A stretch of 64,000 nucleotides of DNA, taken from contig CM038917.1 in NCBI GenBank assembly GCA_021904315.1, positions 13,190,041 through 13,254,040 on the forward strand, in the 5' to 3' direction. Below are positions 47,450 through 58,226 of this stretch, in pieces. The notes under the pieces were generated by a model. That model had not been told where the DNA came from. It saw only the letters and a program-made list of their open reading frames with translations, and did not search any database. The translations under genes and the position numbers were made by a program. Source of the DNA: Sphagnum magellanicum. Lineage: Eukaryota > Streptophyta > Sphagnopsida > Sphagnales > Sphagnaceae. Every line of letters starts with the position of its first letter. Within the stretch, counting starts at the first letter, position 1.

Positions 47450-48250
47450 ATTGTAATCTATTTATAAAGGAAGGTTGTTTGTTTTATTTGTTTGTTTATT
47501 TATCATGTTGAGATCTCTCAAACCACGTGTCTCTTGGTGTGCTCTTGGTATTGTTGGAAGCCCTCAATGAGAAGGGGTGCACCGAGTTGGTTTCATAATG
47601 TTTCGACTTATTATGGAGAAGTTATTAAATATTGAATATTTTATTATTATAAATTCATTTAAATGAGAACTAAAAACGGTAGGGGAATTTGGGTGCATTC
47701 CTGGCACTATTGGAAAGCCCTTAGTGAGTAAGATTTAATGAGGATAATTAAATTTTTTAAAAAACCTAAGGTACAAGAGATATTGAATTTTGAGTAGTTT
47801 TGTCATTGAAAATTCAATTAAATTACAAAAGATGACTTTGGAAAGAAAAATTAGGAATAATCTATTTATGAAGCAAGGTAATTTGTCTTGTTTTGTTTGT
47901 CACACAGATCTCCCAGATCATGGTGCTTGATGCTGTGCTCTTGGTATCTTCGCAAAGCTCTCCACGAGTAGGAGTGCATTCACTTCGTTTGAGACTGTTT
48001 GGAACTACAATGTGGAAGCTATTGATTATTGAACTATTTTCTCAATGAAAATTAAATAAAATAGAAATTTTTTTTATTGGAGTTTAGGGCCTTCTTGGTG
48101 TTGTTGGAAAACTCTCAGCGAGTCAGATTTAATGGAATTTATTCCATAATTTTCAGAGCTAAGTTGTGGAAGATATTGATTTTTGAGTGAATTTTGTTGC
48201 TGAAAATTCAAAGAAATTGCAACAATTGGGTTTGGAAGGAAAAATCAGTT
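47450..48250. repeat. Imperfect ~410-bp tandem duplication upstream of BTA1
   Basis: The unit at about 47450-47865 (starting AATCTATTTATAAAGGAAGG) recurs from 47866 (AATCTATTTATGAAGCAAGG). Each half contains two ~200-bp subunits around a word like TTGTTGGAAARCYCTCARYGAG, near 47555, 47715, 47955 and 48105, so four related subunits are visible. It ends about 350 bp before the BTA1 start codon. Confidence 0.65.
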
Positions 48251-48399
48251 GAGCTCTCAATGTGTTCACATTGCCGAATTTAGAAAATTTCAAAAATTTA
48301 ATGTGAAAATAAAGAATGTGTTCACACTTGGGCCAACGGCACAGGCTACACTAGTAATAGCTATAAACCATGAAGTTTTTAAACTTATAAAGTGACTTG

Positions 48400-48605
48400 A
48401 TTCTTACCACGGGCAGCAGGGCAGATCCGGGCAGGACAAAGGGAGGGAGGAAGAAGACGACGAGAGAGCGAGGAGAAGGCGCGGAGTTCTGTCTGTCGCT
48501 CTCTTGTGATATCGCACAGCGCAGTTCTTTCGTTTGTTTGCCCTCTCATCCCTTTTCCTCTCCCCCCTCCAGCGCTCCGCGCATCACAGTTGTTTGCCAG
48601 CTGCG
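48400..48605 (+). promoter_or_regulatory. 5' UTR / proximal promoter of BTA1
   Basis: A sharp change from AT-rich DNA to a GC- and CpG-rich block with purine runs, then pyrimidine tracts (TCCTCTCCCCCCTCC), directly before the ATG at 48606. This looks like an unmethylated plant 5' UTR. No convincing TATA box is visible in the 100 bp upstream of 48400, so the transcription start is unknown. Confidence 0.5.
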
Positions 48606-51600
48606 ATGGTGTGGCCCATGGAGAAGGTGAAGGGTTGGAAGCAGGATATCGACTGTCTGGCCGCAATGTGGTTGCGAGGTGTGCAGGGGAAGTCGCACAA
48701 GGAGCGTCTGGAATTTTTCTACGGACCTCAAGCGCATGCTTGTGAGTTTGTGATTTCGCTTCGATTCCCTGGTCCTGTTGTTCGGATGTCGCCTCGGGAC
48801 AGAGGAGGGAGGTTGCTAAAAGCCCGTGGTCTCTTGGAGTTCGTTCTTTTTATAGTTTCTGAGAGTTTGTCGTTCCAAGCCTGATTGAGTAGTCTGTTTG
48901 TTGTTATTGGTGGTCGTACATGCAGGTGGTGATCTTTTTCTTGTAGTTATACGTATTAATTGTTACGTCTGTCTTGGAGAGTTGATCTCAATCTCATTGT
49001 ACGTGTGTTGGAAATCGTTAGTGGAGCTGTCGAAGCTTGTAGGAGAGGGATGTTAGGATGTTTATGTCTGCAGGGAGGTGTTTTCCGAGGGGGTTGTGCG
49101 GTGTGGTAGATGGGATTGATTAAAAGCAGCTCATATTCCGCGATGAGAGTAGTCATTGAGGACGTGGAGTGAGAAGATACTGATGTGATGCTGCAGTTGT
49201 CTTCTAATCTTAGAGGTTTTAGTGGCAGACTCCTGCTGGCCAAACGTTTTTTCCTTCAGCAGCCAGTGGTAGTGAGAAAGGAGGTAGTCGATGCAAACAC
49301 TGCGTGTCAAGTCCTGTGAATACGAACAGTCTGCGAGGTTTTCTGGAATGGCTTGAGTCCAAGGCTCACACTCTCTTCGCATCTGTTATGTAACGCTTGG
49401 ATACTTGTTATCTGCGGGCAGCTACGGGATTATGAGCGTCATTAGATCGATTTTCGAAACTCGTCTGTCAGCAAAGTTGTAGAAGGTTTGCAGGGGAGTT
49501 TGATTGAGCGGAAAAGGGAGGGAGCTTGAAATGCTTGTTGTTGGCAAATGGTGGAAAACGCAGATGACAGGTTTCGCGCGAGCTTCTTGCACGGACGCAT
49601 GCCGATGTTGGCATCTTGCGCAGCACGATTGCGTGGGTCAACAGGCCTAACATGGGTGGACATGGGCGGAGGCACGGCTGAGAATGTGGACATGATGTCG
49701 CAGTTGATCGATCTTGAATCGTTTGAGAAGATCTATGTGGTGGATATCTGCTCTGCTTTATGCGAAGTTGCTCGGCAGAAAGTGATCAGTCGAGGCTGGC
49801 ATAATGTTGAAGTGGTGGAGGGTGATGCTTGCACTTTTACACCTAAGAGACCTGCCACTCTCATCACCTTCTCCTACTCGCTGACAAGTAAGTCGTGAAC
49901 GACGCTTGATTTGTTTGCGCTTTGCTCCATGTAGTGTGTGAAGGAAGGACCCAGGTGAATTGTAGATTGAACTGCAAACCATGACATACTTCTGATGGAT
50001 ATCTTGTTGTTCTTGTGCCTTGTGATGCAGTGATCCCTGATTTCATGTCAGCAATTGACAATGCTGTGACTAACTTAGAGGAAGATGGAATTGTTGGTGT
50101 TGCCGACTTTTTTACCTCTGCTAAGTATGATCTCCCAAATCGCCAGCACAGCTACATACAACGATGGTTCTGGAGAAGTATCTTTGATGTTGATGGTATT
50201 GGTAGGGGTCTCTGCTTGGCTGATTTCTCTCAACTGATGTGCCTTTCTTAACTGGCAATATTTTTAGAGGCAGAGAGAACACTTTGGAAGGTGCTCACTG
50301 TGGGAGGTCCTTCATGTCCTGCTTGACTCATGTTGGTTGCAGGGTTACCATCGGAAAGATATGTGCCTTGAGATACTGGACCTGTTCGTCTGCTTTTTCT
50401 CATCTGTTGTTTCCTTTGTTTTATGGTAATCTGGACCATTACTGCTGCATTTTAACTACTATCTGTTTGAACTTGCAGACTTGGGACCTGAGAGGCGACT
50501 TTACCTTGAGCACAAGCTTGAGCCAGGTACAGTGATTTCCTGTATCATTCAAGGACTTGGAGGAAAAGAGATCCAACTGTGTGGCATTCTTATGCAATGT
50601 GATAGAGCCAATAATGATCTTGAGCTACAAGCACACAATCCCCAGCAGATCATGTGTTAAGTCATCCAACAGTTGTTTCTTACTTGCCTTATGGAAATCC
50701 TATTTAATTTGATTGGCTGGACTAATGTAGGCTCATCCAAAATCTGGTTTGAAAGGAAAGGGCAAAATATCTTCAGTCACCAGTGGACATCTTAGGATCA
50801 TGGTTGTAATACTTAAAGTTGCACATGTTTGAGAATCGTAAGGCCTCATGTTCTGTGGATACAGTTTATGAGTACAATGCCCGGGGAAAGATCCCTTATG
50901 TGCCAGTGCTTCGGGCTCCCTATTACCAGTGGATTGGTCAACGGCGTGATTGCACAAGTAAGTGCGCATTTCATTCTGCTTTCTCATCTCACTTTGTTAG
51001 ATTGGAGTACTGATTCTGGCTCAATTAGGCTCTTTTGAAACACAGCAAGTATAGCATGCCACACCCTGCCAGTATGACAGTGCTGAGAGAAAGTTATACC
51101 TGATGACAATTGTCAGCAGCTGGGACCTGAGGTTGTTGCTGTTGTTATGCAAGACTAATGTTGACAATGAACTGGTGCCCACAAATCCTGCAGAGCAAAA
51201 TCTAGTGCGCTTTCCAGCTAGGGCTTCAGATGAGTTTGAAGCAAAGAGGCCACCTGCATTCCCACCCACATTCCTCTACTCTCTGTCCTGGGAGGACCCT
51301 CGTGAGGATGACAAAGTGCTGGATATAAATGGAGATGACACAGTTCTAACTCTAACCTCTGGAGGCTGCAATGCCTTGGACCTTGTCTATCAGGTAGTTC
51401 ATAAAACTTATTTGTAATATTTTTTGGTTGCACCATTGTGTTGGATTTGCCTATAGACCTTTTTACATGAGTTCAATGGGCACATTTCACAACTGACAGC
51501 ATTGATTGATCCATTGTAGGGTGCTGGCCAAGTTGTGGCTGTGGATATCAACCCAGCCCAGAGCTATTTGCTGGAGTTGAAGCGAGTGGCAATTATCCGG

Positions 51601-54600
51601 TATGATCCTTGTCTGCAGAAAACCACATGGATATTGTTGAACTGCTGGTGACAGTTTACAAGATGGTACATAAATGTAGAACAATTACTGATTTTTTTAG
51701 GAGGAAGAGTTGATGTATTTCAGGTTACCATTCCAAGATGTTTGGCAAATGTTTGGAGAGGGTGTCCATCCAAATTTTCCATCATTGTTTAAGAAAGAGC
51801 TTGCTCCTTTTCTCAGCCAAGGGGCTTCCAAATTTTGGTAAGTTTTTTCTGGAACTTCTCAATTTCCTCACTGACAACAGTTGCTCTTAGAGCATGTCAC
51901 CATGATATTTAATGGCCAGGGATTATTTTAGGCTGCACAAAATATGTATCGATCTTCTGAAAACTGGTCTGATTTGGTGTTTGCAGGTCAAAGAAGAGAC
52001 GATACTTCAAGAATGGTTTGTACTATCATGGTAAGTCTAAGCTACTGTACACAATAGTGAGCATCTGCCATTATCTTCTTTTTATATCAGTCTTACCTGA
52101 CCAGTTGGAAAGTTTGGGGGTTTTCTGGACTTCTGTCACAGGTGGTATGGGTCGGCTAATTCGGGCTGTACGAGCTCTGGCCAGAATTACACGACAGGTA
52201 TAATGATAAAAATAGTAATGCAACTCCTTCCTGGCAGCATGTTCTTGGAGAAGCTCTGTGAATGAGGAAAAAACACATTGGTGGCCTGAAATGATCATGC
52301 TCTTAAGATTCTCCATGTTGTTTCTTTGTTTCTCTTCCTCCTTACTTGTTGAGTTATTTTTTGGCTTTTATTTTTTTGGTGTTTCCCTTTCTTCTTGGTT
52401 TTCGTGGTCTTCTCTTCTCTTTTATGTCTTGTTGAGGTAGCCAACATCATGGCTATTACTGCTGGTCTTGTGACAGAAACTGAAAATGCTAGTCAATGTA
52501 TGACATTGATGTCCACCCACAGCTGGGGGTTGAGGAAGTCAGTGCAGATGTTATATTAGTTAATCACTACAGTACATGTTGCTGTTGAAGGTCATTGAAT
52601 GTTGGTGACTGTCACTATTGTTCATACTGCATCTTGTTTTTGTCAATGGTTGGTCTCTGTTTCCTCTTCACAGCCCTGGTGCCAGATCTGAATTATTTAT
52701 AACCTTATTATTGGGTCATTTCTCTATTCTATTCAGACTGATTCAACTTGTAATTATGGAGAAAGTTCTGAATGCTTACGAACATATTATTTACATCAGT
52801 TACATCTGGTTTGCAGCAACACTGGATTGACAGCCTTGTGAATGCCCCTACTTTGGAACATCAGAAAGAACTTTGGTTAGTCTGGTTCTCTTTTCTACCC
52901 TGGTAATGAGCTAACAATTCTTTCAATATCAGGAAGCAGTATTACTCTAAAGAACCTGAGGATTGTTACTGAAGTTCCATGAGACAATCTTGGACAGGTT
53001 TGCTACAGTTGGCAAGTGGCTCTTACAGGCCAACCTTGTCACACGCCTCTCAGCTTTCCTCGTAACAAATCCACTAGTGCTATGGTTCTGTGCTGGTGTT
53101 TGCAAGGGTCAACTGAACCTTATCCGCAAGGAGGATAACATCTATAAGTAAGTTTCAACATGCAACGTTGTTATTTGATCCTGCAGAATTATAATGTTTC
53201 TGACTTTAGTGTTGTATGATATGCACAGCTTTTATATGACAGAACTACAATTTGTCATTGAGAGTCTTGGATTGTTAACATATTAGAAGGAACTGAATAT
53301 CATCCATTGTTGGCTATGCAGCTATGTGGTACGATGCTTGAACTCTACAGCTGAATACTCCCATCTTCGGGACAGGTAAGTCACAAGCTTGCACATGCAC
53401 CTGTTCCATAGTTAGTAAAGCATTTATGTAATTATGAAAGGGTTAGCCTTATGAAACCCCACCAAATGGATTGAGAGAAACTGTAGAGGCAGTGGCATGT
53501 GTTTGGGGCTTTGAGTATTTCCATGTGCTTCATTGGAATGTGTTTCAGTGTAGAATTGTCATTTGCTGATGTCATGTAGTGGATACTTTGAACAAATGTT
53601 AATGAAATCTCATAAAATGAAATTCCAAAACAAGAAGCATGCATGCTAATGGCCTCAAAAATCTACGTGTGTTTCAGCAATTATTTCTATCGATGCTGCT
53701 TGACTGGAAAGTTTTCAAGGCATTGCTGCCCAAGGTTTCTGGAAGAAGAGGTTTTCAATAGGCTGAAGGTAATTTGCTTCCTTGCATCATGACTTCTGTC
53801 ACCCTGTAGTGTAAAAAAACACCCATAATTTGGGGTGGGTTAAATTCAATATTGGAGTCTTGCTCCTGGTGTAGATATATTCCTGGAGGGCTGTTGGGTA
53901 AGGGAAGTCTGAAGCAGTGCTACTATTTTTTAGCAACAGTTACCTTTTCACTTATTGCTTTCTGATTAACAGACTCAAGTGCTATCTTTGATTTAGCAAA
54001 TGTATCTAGAACATTGTAGTTTTAAATGATTACAGGTCGACTTGGCAAATAAGGAGCGCCTCCTAATCCGAACTACTGCATTTGTTGAGGAGTTGAGGAA
54101 GCGCATGTACACAAAGGTGAGTCATTGCTCTGTCAGTGATCATAAATGGGAAGTATCAGGGTACATTTGATTCATCTGCCTTTTTCTTAACTCTTCTCAA
54201 TCATATTTCATCAACTGAATATGTTTCTGAACTTTGCAGGTTATATTGATGGATCATGTTGACTGGCTTGACCAAGAAGATATTGATATATTGTGTGCGG
54301 CCTTGAGGGATCAAGTGAAGGTAAGAATGGAGAGAAAATATGATCCTCACTGAAGCCCAAAGAAGCCATTTAGCATGTGTTATAATGAGGATCTGAAGTT
54401 TAAAGTATTTTACTGTGGGCAATATTTGCAGCCTGGAGGTCGTGTGATTTGGCGAAGTGCCTCCCGCCGCCCTAAATATGCAAAGTGTATTGAGGATGCA
54501 GGATTCAATGGTGAGTGTCATTGGCAACTGATTTATGTGAATCTATGCATACAGAAGAAAGATTATAAGCTCTTCCAGCTAGTAGTGGCAACTTTCTTGT

Positions 54601-55129
54601 CTTAGAAAGAGGTTGCTAAAAGGTCACTGCAGAGACAGCCAGAGTCTTTTTTTGTTAGATGGTGATGAATAGAAATATCAAAGAATCCAGAATAACAACT
54701 TGCCTTGGAATCTAGGTCTGCCCCTCATAGAACAAGAGACATACTTGCATCTGAGCCTACCATCAAAGTGTACCTTAACCATGGTGGTTGCAAATAATAT
54801 CTCATATGATCTAAATCTCATGGAACCTTTTCAATAAAATGTTCTCGTGAAGAATCTTAGTCATTCCAAACATATAACAACAGAAATTTTGATAGATACA
54901 ATTAGTTTGTGTTCTCAGAAGTTGCACTGATACTTGGTTTTACACTGTCCAAATGGGTTCAGTTGTGCGAATTACATCGAGTGAGACATATATGGACCGT
55001 GTCAACATGTATGCAAGCTTCTATGTGGGCATGCGCCATGGTGAGCCCAGTGTGGAAATTGCACGAAAGCTATCTGAAATTAATCTTGACTCCCTAGATT
55101 CTCTTCTGCGAGCAACTACTGCACTATAA
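48606..55129 (+). CDS. BTA1: Betaine lipid synthase, bifunctional BtaB-BtaA fusion
   Basis: Makes diacylglyceryl-trimethylhomoserine (DGTS): the BtaA part transfers 3-amino-3-carboxypropyl from AdoMet to diacylglycerol and the BtaB part N-trimethylates it, presumably at the ER. Eighteen exons: 48606-48741, 49564-49887, 50031-50201, 50479-50526, 50865-50957, 51194-51393, 51520-51599, 51724-51837, 51987-52030, 52142-52197, 52817-52875, 52998-53147, 53322-53375, 53678-53768, 54036-54116, 54240-54320, 54432-54510, 54963-55129. All introns are GT-AG and phases agree throughout, giving 675 aa, close to the roughly 650-aa algal enzyme. BtaB-like half: DMGGGTAEN (78-86), IYVVDIC (acidic Asp106), VEGDAC (130-135). 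BtaA-like half: SWEDPREDD (289-297), LTLTSGGCNAL (309-319), VAVDINPAQ, and VILMDHVDWLD (568-578). The starts of exons 6 and 12 are the least certain: exon 6 was chosen for phase and a TCCTGCAG acceptor, exon 12 because every earlier acceptor meets a stop or wrong frame. No transit peptide is evident. Confidence 0.9.
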
Positions 55130-55600
55130 CCTGATGTTCTCATTCAGCAGTGTCTATCTGATTGCCATGTTGTGCTGGCTCTCCTTCCAGTTTTGTTCCC
55201 ATGAAGTTGAGAGTCCTTTTGGACATTTCTCTAACAGGCACTGTTCATATCAAATCAACTGCCTCATTTGACTTGTCATACAGATCATTATTTGACTGGA
55301 TATAATACAGTTGTGCCTTAGTTATTACATGTTTTGGTAGCCTTTCTGGGTCTTCAACAGGAGTGCTTATCAGATGAGTGTTTTCCTTCAGAATTTGTGC
55401 AGTCAATTAGGGATTGAAAGCGGTTTGTCTCCAATTTTGGCCCTTGGTCCAAAGAGTCAAATGCATCTGCTTTGTATTTTAAGACTATGCTGGTTTGTTC
55501 TTCTCTTGCAAGACGAGCATGTTAAGTTTTGCCCCCCTGTAACTGTAGTCTTCTTCTCAATAAATACACCACTCAATGTCTTGATATCTAGTTGTCTTAG
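55130..55600 (+). terminator. 3' UTR and polyadenylation region of BTA1
   Basis: T-rich non-coding DNA follows the TAA. An AATAAA word lies at about 55559-55564 (TCTCAATAAATACACC), about 430 bp after the stop, and is a plausible polyadenylation signal. T/G-rich sequence follows. This is inference from signals only. Confidence 0.35.
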
Positions 55601-55716
55601 TCCAGATGTTTGTCTCTTTGTTGCTTCCTCCCTTGAAGTGCAGTGCTAATGATATTGGGTGACCCTTCTGCTTCATGCCAGAAGATTCAAAAAGTTCCGG
55701 TGCAACACCCTGTGCA

Positions 55717-56010
55717 CTTGCATGAAACTGTAGCTAGAATATGCAAATATAGTAACTAAAAATTTAAAGCAATCAGTGAGATTTCTTAGTGTTTATTTTT
55801 ACTATTGATAACTTTTGTGTCCAATTCGGATTTGGTAATAGTTATCAATAGCAGAATTATCAATAGCAAAAAAGTTATCAATAGCCAGAGGAGAATGGCA
55901 TCCAAAACCCAGAGTTATCAATAGCTAGAAAAACACTAAGAAAGTTTCACCAATTGCTTTACATTTTTAGTTACAACTATTTGCATATTACAGCTACAGT
56001 TTCATGCAAG
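55717..56010. mobile_element. MITE with ~75-bp terminal inverted repeats
   Basis: The left arm starts CTTGCATGAAACTGTAGCT and the right arm is its reverse complement, ending at 56010. Pairing runs for about 75 bp, including AATATGCAAATA, GTAACTAAAAAT and TTTCTTAGTGTTT. The centre holds four to five copies of GTTATCAATAGC. There is no ORF; total length 294 bp. It lies downstream of BTA1 in the intergenic space between convergent genes. Arms differ at several positions; no clear target duplication. Confidence 0.8.
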
Positions 56011-58226
56011 CTAAGGCCTCATCCTAGAACTCAGCTTACGCCTCATCCTTGAACCCAGGGGTTTTACCTTACACATATTTACTCTTATTTGTCCAGGAAT
56101 GAATCAATTGATGCTGTGTTACCATCAGGTGTTGTGACTTGATTTCTGTGTTATTTTGATGGGAGGAAATACTTTCTTGGGTGTGAAATGTCACTCAACC
56201 CAAGGATGAAAGTAATAAGAACCTTATATCCTCCAAAGTCCTGAATGTTGATTGGGATGGTCAGTCCATTCCATTTGCTTTGGGCATTTGGTGTCCTTGC
56301 TTAGTTCTATCCACAGGATCTGAAATTGGTTGGTGAATCCAAATCCATTTTGGAGTGAACTAACATTTTTTTGTAGTTGTGGCAATATCTGCAGAATTGA
56401 TGTCCCATTTGAGTCTCCCACAGAAATGTACTAAGAACCAGAGAAATGTTGTTCAGTGCTGTAGGATATTTCTTCAATGGAACAAAAAGGTCACATGTAG
56501 CTTCAGAGGATGGAATCTTTAAGAGAAATCTCTCTGACACTGTCCCAATAGATGGAGGACTGCCTACCTTCACTTATCATATTCTCTTAGATATTATCCT
56601 GAGCTTTACAAGTTGATAGTAAGTGTCAAATGTTCGTGTTCAGAACTTTGACAAACCTTTTGTGTAGCCATCGTTTATAAGAAGCAGATTCCAGGGCTGC
56701 CAAGTTGGAAATCAAGCTGAAACAACAGTTCACAGTGTTGATTGCTATAACCAAACAAAGCTAATATAAACCTTTGCCTTCCAGAACTAATGCAATGGGG
56801 ACTACAGTTTTAACATTTGATGTAAATCTGCCTGACTTTTATTGCAAGAGGTCACAACAAAAGTGAACAGGGTGAAAGGAAATGAGAAACAATATAGGTC
56901 AAACAAATTTTTTGGCATCTGCTGGCTAGTTATCTAGTGCAATTATGTGAAGACCAACAACCACAATCATGGCTGAACTGTCAATTGCAAGTAATAGATA
57001 GGAAGTGAGAATGGGAGGTGGTTGTGCAAGGGGAGCAAGTTGAGAGGTAGCCAACCCCTCAGCTACCACTCCACTGAGAATCAAGGATACTAGCGTCTTC
57101 TGAAATGCTACTGCTCCACTGAGAATGGAGGATACTTGCATCTTTTGAAGTAATGAGAGGATTGAGAGCGCAGACCTTCTGGACCTTTGCTGGGCTTCGT
57201 TGTCAGACATGATAGGCCTGAATGTAGTGACATTGTTAAAAGTTGTGAACAAGTTGATGCTCCAGGGATCTGAAAAGTCTTGTTTCTTGTTGTATACTGT
57301 ACTTCATCCTTGATACACAGGACGTTTTGGAGCCTTTTGGAGCTGACTATCATTGTATTTTTGCTGCTTCTTATTCCAACATTGTTTGTCTAGTTTGCTT
57401 CAAAGAATTTTTGAAAGGGAGACTTGGGTTTATAGTGTTGCAGGAGAAGACGGTTCTCCAGCTTATGATATCAGTATGTCATGTAGGATGCAATTTTTTT
57501 GCCTGACACAGTATTGCACAAATACAATAAAAAAACCTTGAGCATCTGATTCAAGTAACAGAATGCTCAAGACTATTTCACTGTTGCTCTTACAAAATGT
57601 ATTGCTGGAGCAGTGAGCTCTTATGAAAGAGCTCCTTCAAACAAAGAAGTAAACTTGATTAAGGACCAAGCTAGCTTTTTGAAAACAAGGAGGGCAGAGA
57701 TCCTTTGACCCAAATAAGTGGAGCCTGGAAGTACAGGGCCTAAAATAAAACATTAATTTGAGAAACCCAGAGCTCTTTCATACTGCATGCTATTGAGAAT
57801 TCAAATTGGAACTTTAGGGGTAATTTGAGCACCACCACACCTGGGAGGGTCTTGAGAAGATTAGTAGCCATGTAAAGAGTATGTACTGCTTATTCCTTGA
57901 GTCAGGAAGTCGTCCTCTGTGATACTTACAACCTGTTCCCCCTTTGTGATGTCTTTACATCTCCATTGCTATGATGCAAAGCTAGCCTTTTGACTGATTT
58001 CTCTACCTAGTTTAAGAAGAATCTCCATGTACCAACCTATCTTCAGAAATGAAAATAATTTAGTAGGACCAACTCTCAGCATACAGAACCATCCTTCAGG
58101 TTTAAGCTCTGATAGATTCATGTTCATCATGAGCTATGGTTGAACTAGTCAAAATAAATTCTCTGAAATAAATGAATTCAATCCTCATTCTAGGAGATTA
58201 GTTCTTTAGATGGAAGGCACAGGAAG
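56011..58226. other. Intergenic region between convergent genes
   Basis: No supported gene. A short imperfect duplication (CTCCACTGAGAATC-AGGATACT) lies at about 57065-57145. Small frames on both strands lack domains. The right part should include the 3' UTR of the minus-strand ABC1K gene, below 58227. Confidence 0.5.

Noticed and set aside
51103..51193. Upstream extension of BTA1 exon 6 along the open frame
   Set aside because: The available AG acceptors in this segment give the wrong phase with exon 5 or run into stops. The extra residues (a Leu run) do not look like the enzyme, while the acceptor before 51194 keeps phase.
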